Source of the DNA: Hanamia caeni
Lineage (GTDB): Bacteria; Bacteroidota; Bacteroidia; Chitinophagales; Chitinophagaceae
Reading direction: 5' to 3'
Assembly: GCF_003721595.1 (NCBI RefSeq)
Contig: NZ_RJJR01000008.1
Coordinates: forward strand, 62,001 to 126,000
Length of the DNA: 64,000 nt
Shown here: positions 34,127-43,273 of the stretch, one piece after another
Layout of the letters: every line of letters begins with the position of its first letter
How positions within the stretch are numbered: position 1 is the first letter of the stretch
Notes under the pieces: generated by a model
What the model was told of the DNA's origin: nothing
The model's input: only the letters and a program-made list of their open reading frames with translations
Database searches by the model: none
Translations under genes and position numbers: made by a program

Positions 34127-35392
34127 ATGGACTGGATGGCACTTATACCAATTGCGATAGCGCTACTTTTAATAGGTTTTTTTTCAGGAATAGAATTGGT
34201 TTTTATTTCTGCCAATAAATTATCTATTGAATTAAGAAAGAAGCAGGGGACTTATGGTGGCAAAACCTGGTCTTACTTTTTAGAAACGCCTGCCCGCTTC
34301 ATTATTACCATTCTTATTATCACAAACATTCTTGTTGTGATTTATGCCTTACTTGGAAGTGCTGTGCTAAGTTCCGTTTGGCAATATTTGTCCTTTGACA
34401 ATCAGTATATCATCATCGCGGCAGAAACCCTTATTGCTACAATCGCGCTCGTTTTTTTTCAGTCTGTTTTTAAATCGATGATACAGGCAAGTGGCAATTC
34501 CATTACTTCAGGCGTATTTTTTAGCTTTTGTATAAAAATATTTTATTCTCTGTTTTCATGGCTTGCCAAATATTTTGTAAGCCTATCTGAATGGATTCTG
34601 AAATATATTTTTAATGTAAAAATTCAAAATAAAACGCAATCGTTTTCCAGGATGGATCTTGACCATTATGTGCAGCAATTAAACATGACCGATAGCGATG
34701 AAAACCTGGAAATGAATCATGAAATATTTGAAAATGTACTCTCGCTTTCTGAAACAAGAATCAGGGAATGCCTGATACCGAGAAAAGAAGTGGTGGCGAT
34801 GGATGTTAATTCCAGCATCGAACAATTAAAAGAAAAATTTATAGAAACCAAGCTCAGTAAGCTCGTAGTTTATGAGAATGATATAGATAATGTACAGGGA
34901 TATGTTCATCAACTTGACCTTTTCAAAAATCCGCAAGATCTTCGCTCGGTTTTATTGCCCATACCTGTGATACCTGTAAGCATGAATGCGTCTGACCTGA
35001 TTAATAAATTCACGAAAGAAAGAAAAAGCATCGCCTGGGTAATCGATGAGTTTGGCGGCACGGCAGGAATTGTAACCATGGAAGATTTGCTGGAAGAAAT
35101 TTTTGGCGACATCTATGACGAATATGATGTGCAGGAAGAATTTGTGGACAAACAAATTGCCACCAATGAATATCTGCTTAGTGGCCGCCTGGAATTAGAT
35201 GACCTAGAAGAAAAATATAAATTGAATTTTAGAAAAACTGAGGACACCGAAACGCTTTCAGGGTACATAATAAATCTGCATGAATCTATACCACGCGAAA
35301 GAGACCGGATAATCATAGACGATTTTCAATTTGATATTTTAAAAGTCAGCCAAACCAGAATTGAAACGGTGAAACTAAAAGTACTTCGCTAA
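34127..35392 (+). CDS. CNNM/CorC-type membrane protein with CBS domains (hemolysin family)
   Basis: A 421-residue protein. Residues ~1-180 form a DUF21 (CNNM) membrane domain with about four hydrophobic segments, starting with a GFFSGIELVFISANKLSIE signature. Then comes a CBS pair (about 195-325, beginning RIRECLIPRKEVVAMD and containing IAWVIDEFGGTAGIVTMED). The CorC_HlyC transporter-associated domain ends the protein. The family covers magnesium/cobalt efflux proteins; the name hemolysin is historical. In Bacteroidota the related GldE assists gliding, so GldE is a possible identity, but the context (gmk, glycosyltransferase) gives no support. Confidence 0.87.
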   Translation: MDWMALIPIAIALLLIGFFSGIELVFISANKLSIELRKKQGTYGGKTWSYFLETPARFIITILIITNILVVIYALLGSAVLSSVWQYLSFDNQYIIIAAETLIATIALVFFQSVFKSMIQASGNSITSGVFFSFCIKIFYSLFSWLAKYFVSLSEWILKYIFNVKIQNKTQSFSRMDLDHYVQQLNMTDSDENLEMNHEIFENVLSLSETRIRECLIPRKEVVAMDVNSSIEQLKEKFIETKLSKLVVYENDIDNVQGYVHQLDLFKNPQDLRSVLLPIPVIPVSMNASDLINKFTKERKSIAWVIDEFGGTAGIVTMEDLLEEIFGDIYDEYDVQEEFVDKQIATNEYLLSGRLELDDLEEKYKLNFRKTEDTETLSGYIINLHESIPRERDRIIIDDFQFDILKVSQTRIETVKLKVLR

Positions 35393-35423
35393 GATTAGAA
35401 AAAATTTTCTAAAATACCAAGGA

Positions 35424-36536
35424 ATGCGAATCGCCATTAATGCTTCTTCATTAACATCCGATCATTTTGAAATTCTCTTGCGGTTGGCAAACCGCTATAA
35501 CGAACACATATTTTTATTTTTTTTTGATTCCGAACCTGCCATTTCAACGCTGCCTTCTAATGTTCACCCGGTTATAATTAAGCCACAGCAAAGCATTCGA
35601 TGGTTTTCAAAAACGATATATCAGCGACAGTTGGCCGCAGCCTTAAAAAAACATAAAGCCGGAATCTTCATAAGCGAAGCCTTTGTTTCATCACATACAA
35701 ACGTTCCTCAAATTTTAATTTCACCGGATTTGACTTATATATTTTATCCTGCATCGCTCAATAAAAAACAACTTTCAACTGCGAAAAAGAATACACCGAA
35801 ATTTTTACAAAAAGCCGACACCATCGTTGTTAATTCTCACTTTTTTAAAAATGAAATCATTAAGAGATTTGGAATTGACAATCAGAAAATCAAAATAATT
35901 TATCCTTCGTTAAGAAAAAAAATCCAATCAATTTCAGAAGAAGAAAAAATTGCGGTAAAAGAAAAATATGCTGACGGGAATGAATATTTTATCTATCACG
36001 GCATTATCAGCATGGAGCAAAACCTGGTGAATTTATTAAAAGCATTTTCTTTTTTCAAAAAAAGGCAGCGAAGCAAAATGCGTTTATTTTTTACCGGAAA
36101 ATCAGGATTAAAATATGATGAATTTATCCATTTACTGGCGTCGTATAAATTTAAAAATGAAGTAATAGTAAAAGCAAATGAAACGCATTCGGGAAATGAA
36201 AAATTGCTTTCGTGCGCGTATGCCTCATTACATGTTCCTTTTTATGAAAGCGAAGGACATGCAATATTGGAAACCATGAGCTGGCAAATTCCGCTGGTTG
36301 TTTCTAATAATGGTTTGTTGAAAGAATATTGCGGCGAAGCCGCTTTTTATTCAGACCCTGGTAACTTTAATGACATCGCGGATAAAATGATGTTGATTTT
36401 TAAAGACGAACAGAAAAGGCACGACTTAATTGAGAACGGAACCCGGGAATTAAAAAAGTTTACTGAATCTGAAGCCGACAATACATGGTATGAAATCATT
36501 AAAGAAATTGAAAGAAATGATGTCAAAATTGGCTAA
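35424..36536 (+). CDS. Glycosyltransferase family 1/4-like protein
   Basis: A 370-residue GT-B fold protein, probably cytoplasmic. The C-terminal half is the clearer part: IIYPSLRKK, then YHGIISMEQNLVNLLKAFSFF (the linker and first nucleotide-sugar motif), and PFYESEGHAILETMSWQIPLVV, the donor-binding ESEGHxxxE pattern of retaining glycosyltransferases. The N-terminal acceptor domain is divergent. Donor and acceptor are unknown. The gene starts 31 bp after the CBS-domain gene, likely in one operon. Its stop overlaps that of the convergent thiolase gene by 3 bp. Confidence 0.82.
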   Translation: MRIAINASSLTSDHFEILLRLANRYNEHIFLFFFDSEPAISTLPSNVHPVIIKPQQSIRWFSKTIYQRQLAAALKKHKAGIFISEAFVSSHTNVPQILISPDLTYIFYPASLNKKQLSTAKKNTPKFLQKADTIVVNSHFFKNEIIKRFGIDNQKIKIIYPSLRKKIQSISEEEKIAVKEKYADGNEYFIYHGIISMEQNLVNLLKAFSFFKKRQRSKMRLFFTGKSGLKYDEFIHLLASYKFKNEVIVKANETHSGNEKLLSCAYASLHVPFYESEGHAILETMSWQIPLVVSNNGLLKEYCGEAAFYSDPGNFNDIADKMMLIFKDEQKRHDLIENGTRELKKFTESEADNTWYEIIKEIERNDVKIG

Positions 36537-37708
36537 TCAAGATTTTCAATAATGCCTGCAATGCCCTGCCCGCCACCTACGCAGGCAGTAACAATCCCGT
36601 ATTTTTTATTCAGCCTTTTCATATCATTAATTATCTGCACAGTAAGCTTCGCGCCGGTACAGCCCAGCGGATGGCCAAGCGCAATAGCGCCTCCATTGAT
36701 ATTTACTTTTTGAGGGTCAAGCTGTAGCTTATTAATCACCGCTACGGATTGCGAAGCAAAAGCCTCATTGAGCTCAATCAAATCTATTTGTGATAAATTC
36801 ATTCCTGCCTGCTTCAACACCCTGGGAACCGCTTCTATGGGCCCCACGCCCATTACGCGCGGATGAACTCCCGCACTCACACAATTAACCAGCCGGGCTA
36901 TTGGTTTCAGATTTAATTCATTCATCATTTTTTCACTCATTACAATCACGAAAGCCGCACCGTCGCTTGTTTGAGAAGAATTTCCGGCAGTAACGGTGCC
37001 GCCGTTTGCAAACACTGGTTTTAATTTTGCCAATGCTTCCATTGAAGTATCCGCGCGAACTCCTTCATCGGTATCCACCACGAAACTTCTTGACTGCTTT
37101 TTTAAATTCTTGTCAAGATATACTTCTTCAACGGTCATTGGTAAAATACCGCTTTTAAAAAACCCGTTTTGTATAGCGTTCATCGCCTTTTGGTGCGAAT
37201 GCAAACTGAACTCATCCTGTTGCTCACGGCTGATACCGTATTCTTTAGCCACCGCCTCAGCCGTAAGACCCATGCCAAGATAATAATCCGGCGTTTCAGA
37301 AGCCACAGAATAGGCGGGCACTGTTTTCCAGCCTGAAGTAGGCACCATTGTCATGCTTTCCGTGCCGCCTGCAATAATGCAATCAGCCATCCCGCTCCGG
37401 ATTTTTGCAGTGGCTATTGCGATAGTTTCAAGGCCGCTGGCACAATAACGGTTTACCGTCATCCCCGGCACGGATATCCCCAGGGCTCTTACACTAATCA
37501 TCCTTCCGACCTGCAAACCCTGCTCGGCTTCCGGCACTGCGTTTCCCACTATTAAATCGTCCACCCTGCTGCTTTCCAGCTCAGGTACGGTTGCCAGCAA
37601 ACCTTTAATTACATCTACGGCTAAATCATCAGGCCGGTAAAACCGAAAGCCACCACGCTTTGCTTTGGTTACCGCGGTTCTGAAACCTGCTATGATATAT
37701 GCTTCCAT
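36533..37708 (-). CDS. Acetyl-CoA C-acyltransferase (thiolase)
   Basis: A 391-residue thiolase II-fold enzyme that cleaves 3-ketoacyl-CoA in beta-oxidation, or condenses two acyl-CoA. Catalytic residues are all present: Cys89 in NRYCASGLE, His346 in LGHPLGCTG and Cys376 in TACVGGGQG. A degradative FadA/FadI-type role is most likely, but biosynthetic acetyl-CoA acetyltransferases look alike. No fadB-like partner is adjacent. It ends inside the stop codon of the convergent glycosyltransferase gene, leaving no room for a terminator. No promoter box was recognised upstream. Confidence 0.93.
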   Translation of the reverse strand: MEAYIIAGFRTAVTKAKRGGFRFYRPDDLAVDVIKGLLATVPELESSRVDDLIVGNAVPEAEQGLQVGRMISVRALGISVPGMTVNRYCASGLETIAIATAKIRSGMADCIIAGGTESMTMVPTSGWKTVPAYSVASETPDYYLGMGLTAEAVAKEYGISREQQDEFSLHSHQKAMNAIQNGFFKSGILPMTVEEVYLDKNLKKQSRSFVVDTDEGVRADTSMEALAKLKPVFANGGTVTAGNSSQTSDGAAFVIVMSEKMMNELNLKPIARLVNCVSAGVHPRVMGVGPIEAVPRVLKQAGMNLSQIDLIELNEAFASQSVAVINKLQLDPQKVNINGGAIALGHPLGCTGAKLTVQIINDMKRLNKKYGIVTACVGGGQGIAGIIENLD

Positions 37709-37785
37709 AATTATATCTGTTTTAAAAGACTTCCTCTAATTTAAGGCTTATCTTCCTAACTGCACAAAACAGCAATTAATTTGAT

Positions 37786-37819
37786 AGTAAACCAATAAAT
37801 AAGCCGGATTTTATTTTAC
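37786..37819 (+). repeat. 34-bp intergenic repeat, copy 9 (closest to consensus)
   Basis: Reads AGTAAACCAATAAATAAG, then CCGGATTTTATTTTAC. It ends 2 bp from the nadE stop codon, T-rich arm facing the stop. Confidence 0.75.
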
Positions 37820-37821
37820 TT

Positions 37822-39504
37822 TCAATCTAAATAATTACCCACAATTGGCATTCTTCTGCCGCTTCCAAATGCTTTAGGTGAAATGCGGATGATGGGGCAA
37901 AACTGATTTCTTTTGTATTCATTCCTGTTCACCATTTTTAAAATTCTGTCAACGAGCTGGGCGTCAAATCCCATAGCTTTGATTTCCTGCGGACCTTGAA
38001 CTCTTTCAATATACTGGTACAGGATTTCGTCAAGTATTTCATACGGTGGCAAGCTGTCTGTGTCTTTCTGATTGGGCCGTAACTCTGCGGATGGCGCCTT
38101 AGTAATAATGTTCTGTGGAATAATTTCATTCTTTCTATTAATGTACATGGCCAGTTCATACACCTGCAATTTGTAACAATCCCCCAAAACGCCGATGCCT
38201 CCAGCCATATCTCCATAAAGAGTTCCATAGCCGGTGGCCAATTCGCTTTTATTGGAAGTGTTTAATAAGATATATCCAAATTTGTTGGCGATGGCCATTA
38301 ACAAATTCCCGCGGGTGCGGCTTTGTATGTTTTCTTCCGCGATGTCAAATGGAAGGTCTTTAAAAACGGGATGCAGCTCCTCAATAAATGAATCAAAAAT
38401 CTTTTTAATCGGGATGATGTCATAAGGGTTTCCCAGGTTTTTACTTAGTTGCTCAGCATCTGAAACAGAATGACTGGTAGAAAATTCTGACGGCATCAAT
38501 ATGGCTCTCACGTTTTCTTTGCCTAAAGCCTCACAGGCAAGGCCAATGGTCACAGCACTGTCGATGCCTCCGCTGCTGCCGATAATGGCTTTGGTAAATC
38601 CCATCTTGGAAAAATAATCTTTGATGCCTAATATTATTGCATCATACACCTGGCTAATGTTGAGTTCGGGCATAAACCTTTCAGGCTCGGAAAGAAAATC
38701 CACTACTTCATCTGCGGCCCTTATTATAGACGTTTCAAAAGTGCCATCGTCAAGCAAAATCACTTCCTTAATTTCCTCGTTGAATTGAGAAAGTTCGTGA
38801 CACAGGTTGGCGTTTTTATCAAAACATAATGACACGCCATCGAAAATGATTTCTGTTTGGCTGCCGACTGCATTACAATAAATAAGCGGAATTTTGTATT
38901 TTAAAACGTTTGCCTTAATGGTAGCTCTCCTGTCATCTGCATGGGTGTAATCGAAAGGCGATGCTGAAATATTAATCATCACATCCGGATGCTGTTCCAT
39001 TAAAATATCCATCGGGCAGATTCTATAAAGCGGGTTATCGCCAAGGTTCCAGATATCTTCACAAACGGTAAGCGCTATTCTTTTTTGTTTAAACTCAATC
39101 ACATTCCATGTAAAGGCAGGTTCAAAATACCGGTTTTCATCAAACACATCGTAAGTGGGCAGGCAGGTTTTATGCGCGATACTTTTTACTTCATTCTGAT
39201 AAATAAAAAATGCAGCATTAAAAAGATCCTTGCCTTCTTTCACCGGATTTCGATCGGGAGCGCCGACGATAACTCCGATGGTGTCCGCCACTTTTTTTAT
39301 CTTTTCAATACTTTCAAAGCATTTATCAATAAAATCCCTGAAATCCAAAAAGTCTTTTGAAGGATAACCGCAAATGCTCATTTCACTGAAAACAATAAGT
39401 TCTGCATTAGCCTGCTTTGCCACTTCAATAGCATTTATAATCTTATCCACGTTTTTATCAAAATTGCCGATATGATAATTCTGCTGTGCAATAAAAATTT
39501 TCAT
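37822..39504 (-). CDS. nadE: Glutamine-dependent NAD+ synthetase
   Basis: A 560-residue two-domain enzyme making NAD from deamido-NAD. The N-terminal glutaminase (nitrilase fold) has its triad Glu41 (VFSEMS), Lys112 (HKTCLP) and Cys148 (LTVCEDIWN). The C-terminal synthetase (from ~285) has the ATP-pyrophosphatase loop SGGIDS (311-316). Because the glutaminase domain is fused, it can use glutamine rather than only ammonia. nadC lies 3 kb away, so two late NAD-pathway genes share the region, but not an operon. A TAATTTTA box ends 4 nt before the ATG. Confidence 0.96.
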   Translation of the reverse strand: MKIFIAQQNYHIGNFDKNVDKIINAIEVAKQANAELIVFSEMSICGYPSKDFLDFRDFIDKCFESIEKIKKVADTIGVIVGAPDRNPVKEGKDLFNAAFFIYQNEVKSIAHKTCLPTYDVFDENRYFEPAFTWNVIEFKQKRIALTVCEDIWNLGDNPLYRICPMDILMEQHPDVMINISASPFDYTHADDRRATIKANVLKYKIPLIYCNAVGSQTEIIFDGVSLCFDKNANLCHELSQFNEEIKEVILLDDGTFETSIIRAADEVVDFLSEPERFMPELNISQVYDAIILGIKDYFSKMGFTKAIIGSSGGIDSAVTIGLACEALGKENVRAILMPSEFSTSHSVSDAEQLSKNLGNPYDIIPIKKIFDSFIEELHPVFKDLPFDIAEENIQSRTRGNLLMAIANKFGYILLNTSNKSELATGYGTLYGDMAGGIGVLGDCYKLQVYELAMYINRKNEIIPQNIITKAPSAELRPNQKDTDSLPPYEILDEILYQYIERVQGPQEIKAMGFDAQLVDRILKMVNRNEYKRNQFCPIIRISPKAFGSGRRMPIVGNYLD

Positions 39505-39508
39505 AGTG

Positions 39509-39516
39509 TAAAATTA
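39509..39516 (-). promoter_or_regulatory. Possible -7 box 4 nt before nadE
   Basis: Minus-strand TAATTTTA (last base differs from TAnnTTTG), 4 nt before the ATG. Confidence 0.3.
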
Positions 39517-39576
39517 AAACAGAAATAGCTGTTGCACTTTTTTTTCATTTAACAATATTGTCTTTGCTTTTTTGCT

Positions 39577-39584
39577 TTTATTTG
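39577..39584 (+). promoter_or_regulatory. Possible -7 box 4 nt before gldB
   Basis: TTTATTTG (one mismatch) with GGGT between it and the ATG; a TTG at 39558-39560 is a possible -33 element. Confidence 0.35.
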
Positions 39585-39588
39585 GGGT

Positions 39589-40641
39589 ATGAGAAGATTC
39601 TTAATTGTTGTAACGATCGCGGGTTTGCTAGTCTCCTGCAACAACAACCCAAATATTCCAGATGTTTCCTCCATTAAAGTAAGTCTCGAAACAAAAAGAT
39701 TTGAAAACGACTTTTTTGCAATGGACACCATCCATATTGCCCATTCTATGCAAATGCTTCTCCAAAAATATCCGGATTTTTTACCGCCATTTACAGCAAA
39801 CATGCTTGGCCTTGATCTTGACAGTTTACTAATTCCGGGAAACAGGCAGGGCCAGGGAATAAAAATGTTTATCCACGATTATATGCCCTTAAAAGATTCT
39901 GCGGAGATGATGTATAAAAGCTTTGATGAAGAAACAAGAGAGATAGAAAAGGGATTGCAGTTTGTAAAATATTATTTTCCCAATTACAAAATTCCGCAAT
40001 CAGTCATCACTTTTATTGCTCCCATCAATGCAAATTTCGAAACCTCATTTGGCGTGCAGGGCGATGTAATAACCACCCACAGTTTTGGAATCGGCCTGCA
40101 GCTTCATATGGAAAAAGATTTTTCCTTTTATAAAAGCCGCGAAGGAATGGAAGAATACCCTGAGTTTTTGTCTATCAACTTTGATAAAGAACATATCCCG
40201 GTTAATTGTATGAGGAATGTAGTGGATGATTTATTTCCATCTGGCGTAAAGGGAAGGCCACTGATAGAACAAATGGTAGAAAGGGGAAGAAGAATGTATC
40301 TGCTTACCCGGTTTTTGCCTCATACACCAGAGTATATTTGCATGGGATATACCAAAAAACAAATGGAAGATGCTGAAAACAATGAAGCTGTTATCTGGGA
40401 CCTGTTCTTAAATAATAATTTGCTGAACAAGACGGATGAAAATATCGTGCACAATTATATTGGAGAAAGCCCCAAAACACCTGAACTGGGCGAGGGCGCG
40501 CCGGGAAACATTGGTACTTTTTCAGGATTGCAGATAGTGAAGAAATTTATGAAATTATACCCTGAAACGAAACCGGAAGATTTAATGCAGAAGAGCCCAA
40601 GGGAAATTTATGAAATGTCAAAATACAAACCCAGGATTTAG
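39589..40641 (+). CDS. gldB: Gliding motility lipoprotein GldB
   Basis: A 350-residue lipoprotein: the signal MRRFLIVVTIAGLLVSC places the lipidated Cys at 17. The mature part matches GldB: RFENDFFAMD, MLLQKYPDFLPPFTANMLGL, and a central zinc-protease-like look (ITTHSFGIGLQLHM). In Flavobacterium gldB is essential for gliding and type IX secretion, although the gene is conserved also in non-gliding Bacteroidota. No other gld gene lies here. The stop codon overlaps that of the convergent apaG by 2 bp. Confidence 0.88.
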   Translation: MRRFLIVVTIAGLLVSCNNNPNIPDVSSIKVSLETKRFENDFFAMDTIHIAHSMQMLLQKYPDFLPPFTANMLGLDLDSLLIPGNRQGQGIKMFIHDYMPLKDSAEMMYKSFDEETREIEKGLQFVKYYFPNYKIPQSVITFIAPINANFETSFGVQGDVITTHSFGIGLQLHMEKDFSFYKSREGMEEYPEFLSINFDKEHIPVNCMRNVVDDLFPSGVKGRPLIEQMVERGRRMYLLTRFLPHTPEYICMGYTKKQMEDAENNEAVIWDLFLNNNLLNKTDENIVHNYIGESPKTPELGEGAPGNIGTFSGLQIVKKFMKLYPETKPEDLMQKSPREIYEMSKYKPRI

Positions 40642-41024
40642 TTTAGTTTTAGCGGAACTACCATTTCAAACGCAGGAATATTGATGATAAAGGTTTGCTT
40701 GTTGTAAAAATTTTCCATGAAGTACATTCCATGCATTTTTCCCAATTCGCTCCGCAAGTTGCAGCCGCTCACATATTGATATTTTTCGCCGGGTTGGATT
40801 ATCGGCTGAATACCAATAACTCCCTCTCCTTCTACTTCGCGATGCTCTGAGGTGCTATCAAAAATGTACCAGTGCCTTCTCAATAATTGCACAGGAAAAG
40901 GGTTATTATTTTCCAGCGTGATTCGATACGCAAACATGTATTCGCTGTTAATCGGATTGCTGTACTCAGGCTGATAAAAAGTTTCAACACTTACGTTTAC
41001 GCCTTCAGAAATTTTTGAGACCAT
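40638..41024 (-). CDS. apaG: ApaG domain protein
   Basis: A 128-residue ApaG, a fibronectin-III-like beta-sandwich. It has the usual ITLENNNPFPVQLLRRHWYIFDS and GVIGIQPIIQPGEKYQYVSGC text and the closing FxxNIPAFEMVVPLKLN. The role is uncertain; mutants in enterobacteria affect cobalt/magnesium handling, and the same fold occurs in F-box proteins. It is the last gene of a probable minus-strand operon nadC, SUI1-like, apaG (gaps of 1 and 40 bp). Confidence 0.95.
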   Translation of the reverse strand: MVSKISEGVNVSVETFYQPEYSNPINSEYMFAYRITLENNNPFPVQLLRRHWYIFDSTSEHREVEGEGVIGIQPIIQPGEKYQYVSGCNLRSELGKMHGMYFMENFYNKQTFIINIPAFEMVVPLKLN

Positions 41025-41064
41025 GGTTTTAAAATTGTAATAATTTATTTAAAGCGTTATAAAA

Positions 41065-41406
41065 TTAAACCTTAAGTGAGTTTTTATACCCGTTTTTCAA
41101 AAGCCATTGTAAAATTTTTTCCCTTTGGTCGCCCTGGATAATAATTTCATTGTCTTTGGCAGAGCCTCCTGTTCCGCAAAATGACTTTAGCTGTTTTGCC
41201 AGATCTTCGATGTCTTTCTCCTTCATTGAAAACCCCTTTACCAGCGAAACTATTTTTCCACCCCTTTGTTTTTTGTCGAGGCTAATTAACAATCTTTGCT
41301 GCTCTTTTGGCAAAAATTCTTCAGGCTCTTCAGAATTAAAAAAATCGAAATCTTTTGCCGTTGAATAAACAATCCCTTCTCTGTTATATAACTTTTTCTT
41401 CGACAT
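41065..41406 (-). CDS. SUI1/YciH-type translation factor
   Basis: A 113-residue protein whose C-terminal ~75 residues form a SUI1 (eIF1-like) domain: LDKKQRGGKIVSLVKGF, KDIEDLAKQLKSFCGTGGSAKDNEIIIQGDQ and REKILQWLLKNGY. The N-terminal ~40 residues are a variable leader. Bacterial YciH homologues can bind the 30S subunit and affect start-codon fidelity in vitro. This is of interest here because many promoters in the window predict leaderless mRNAs. The gene starts 1 bp after the nadC stop, so it is translationally coupled to nadC. Confidence 0.93.
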   Translation of the reverse strand: MSKKKLYNREGIVYSTAKDFDFFNSEEPEEFLPKEQQRLLISLDKKQRGGKIVSLVKGFSMKEKDIEDLAKQLKSFCGTGGSAKDNEIIIQGDQREKILQWLLKNGYKNSLKV

Positions 41407-41407
41407 T

Positions 41408-42274
41408 TTATTGTGCTAATTCTGCTTTTAAACTTAAATCCAGGCTGGTAGCCTGGTGAATGATAGCGCCGCTTGAAATAAAATCAACGCCCGTGGCAGC
41501 GTACTCTTTTATATTGTCGAAAGTGATGCCTCCACTGGCTTCCGTTTCAAACTTCCCATTTATCATTTTCATCGCGTCCCTTATTTTTTCCGGCGAAAAA
41601 TTATCTAACATGATGCGGTCGGCTTTGCCATTGCGAATTATTTTTTCCACATCCTCAAGAGAGCGAGCTTCCACTTCTATTTTTAAGCCAATATCTTTAA
41701 GGTGCACATATTCATAAGCGGCATCTATTGCATTGATAATCCCTCCACAAAAATCTATATGATTGTCTTTTAGAATAATCATGTCGTACAAACCAAACCG
41801 GTGATTGAATGCGCCCCCAATTTTCACTGCTTCTTTTTCTATTAATCTGAAATTAGGTGTTGTTTTCCGCGTGTCTAATAATTTTGTTTTGTATCCTTTC
41901 AGCCTTTCAGTATATTTTCTGGTTAATGTAGCAATGCCACACATTCTTTGCATACAATTAAGCACCAGTCTTTCGCAAGAAAGTATGGTGGAAATTTTAG
42001 CGCTTACCTCAAAAGCTTCCTGGCCAAAGGTCACGCTATCGCCGTCGTGCAAAAACTTAGTGACTACTGCCGTTGGCTCAAGAAATTGAAATATTTTTTC
42101 GGCAATATCCACGCCGGCTAATATTCCATTGTCTTTTATTTTTAAAATCGCTTTTCCTTTTGCATCAGGATCTATACAGGCAAGCGTAGAATGGTCTCCA
42201 TCTCCAATATCTTCCCGCAGCGCGCTCGCAATGAATTCTTCTAACCTGTTTTGAAAATCTTTCGGAACGTCCAT
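41408..42274 (-). CDS. nadC: Nicotinate-nucleotide pyrophosphorylase (carboxylating)
   Basis: A 288-residue quinolinate phosphoribosyltransferase, joining quinolinate and PRPP to nicotinate mononucleotide in de novo NAD synthesis. Family text: REDIGDGDHST at the start, LNCMQRMCGIATLT, LLDTRKTTPNFR, NHRFGLYDMIILKDNH and EASGGITFDNI. The ATG at 42274 is chosen over 42334 because a TAAATTTG box ends 3 nt before it and the family begins at this point. It heads the operon with the SUI1-like and apaG genes. Confidence 0.96.
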   Translation of the reverse strand: MDVPKDFQNRLEEFIASALREDIGDGDHSTLACIDPDAKGKAILKIKDNGILAGVDIAEKIFQFLEPTAVVTKFLHDGDSVTFGQEAFEVSAKISTILSCERLVLNCMQRMCGIATLTRKYTERLKGYKTKLLDTRKTTPNFRLIEKEAVKIGGAFNHRFGLYDMIILKDNHIDFCGGIINAIDAAYEYVHLKDIGLKIEVEARSLEDVEKIIRNGKADRIMLDNFSPEKIRDAMKMINGKFETEASGGITFDNIKEYAATGVDFISSGAIIHQATSLDLSLKAELAQ

Positions 42275-42277
42275 AAA

Positions 42278-42285
42278 CAAATTTA
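42278..42285 (-). promoter_or_regulatory. Putative -7 box 3 nt before nadC
   Basis: Minus-strand TAAATTTG, exact consensus, 3 nt before the ATG at 42274. Confidence 0.45.
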
Positions 42286-42371
42286 TAAAATTGAAAATTA
42301 ATCTGGTTTTTAAAGCCGCGCTAAATATGCACATTTAGTGCAAAATATTCCATGTTTGGATGTACGACTGC

Positions 42372-43106
42372 TCAATAATAGTTTTCTATAGTGATGCCGT
42401 AGGTCAATATAACATTTTCCCTGTTGGTACGGCTTATCCTATTGTAAGCCATTGCAGCATTCAGCGAAAGCCATTTATTTAACTTAACAGACAGTTTGTT
42501 GTTGAGTTTAAAAATATAATCCCTGAAATCACTCACTGAAGGCTGGTAAAAATTAGTGCCTTCAAGGCTAAAAGTGCTGTTATAAGCCCACCGATATTTT
42601 ATTCTAAGAGAATTTCTTACCGTTTGGTACACATCTTTCCCAATTACCGGATCTGTAAGATCGCTGGTTTCAAATACAAAACCATCGCTGATTTCGAAAT
42701 TGAATTTAGGGCTTTTAAAGGCATTAAAACCCACGCCAACACCTGATTGGAAACGATAATTTATTTTTAATGAATAGCTATTGTCATAATTTATCAATGC
42801 CCAATAGTAAAGCTTCCGGATGTCTTTTAAATAATCCACATTTGCCGCGGCCGAAACATCGTTATTGGAAAGCTGCTTGTTCTGCGTGCCATAAATCCAG
42901 GAAGCGCCGGTATTATACGCAATCCTTTTATTATTTACTTCATATCCGATACCGTTGTTGAAAACGAACGATTGCTGATCTTTTGTTTTATTAAAAACGC
43001 CGGTAGAGGTAAAGGAAAAATGATGATGGACAGAATCATTAAATTGGCCAAAACACCATTGAAACCAGAGAACAGAAAAAATAATTAAGGATACTTCTTT
43101 TAACAT
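42372..43106 (-). CDS. DUF481 domain outer-membrane protein
   Basis: A 244-residue exported protein of the DUF481 (YdiY-like salt-induced) barrel family. A signal peptide covers about the first 20 residues (ending near WCFGQ). The rest consists of alternating beta strands: FTSTGVFNKTKDQQSFVFNN, a GIGYEVNN turn, and strands with IAYNTGASWIYG and LSVKLNKWLSLNAAMAYNR, ending in IENYY as expected for an outer-membrane barrel. No function is known. The preceding 158-bp gap contains a copy of the intergenic repeat and nothing else recognisable. Confidence 0.75.
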   Translation of the reverse strand: MLKEVSLIIFSVLWFQWCFGQFNDSVHHHFSFTSTGVFNKTKDQQSFVFNNGIGYEVNNKRIAYNTGASWIYGTQNKQLSNNDVSAAANVDYLKDIRKLYYWALINYDNSYSLKINYRFQSGVGVGFNAFKSPKFNFEISDGFVFETSDLTDPVIGKDVYQTVRNSLRIKYRWAYNSTFSLEGTNFYQPSVSDFRDYIFKLNNKLSVKLNKWLSLNAAMAYNRISRTNRENVILTYGITIENYY

Positions 43107-43238
43107 GACTGCTTTTGAAAAGTTGGGAGAAATGTAAAAAATATTTCCAGAAAAAAAGCATACCGCTGTTAAAACTTTTGCCCGTGCCCATCAATAGCCT
43201 CCATTGAACTTAAACGATGTGATTGAAAACGGATTTAT

Positions 43239-43273
43239 AGTAAACTGATAAATACGCTGATTTTTTATTTTTG
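43239..43273 (+). repeat. 34-bp intergenic repeat, copy 10
   Basis: Reads AGTAAACTGATAAATACGC, then TGATTTTTTATTTTTG. The T-rich arm contains, on the minus strand, the TAA stop codon of the DUF4783 gene. Confidence 0.7.
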
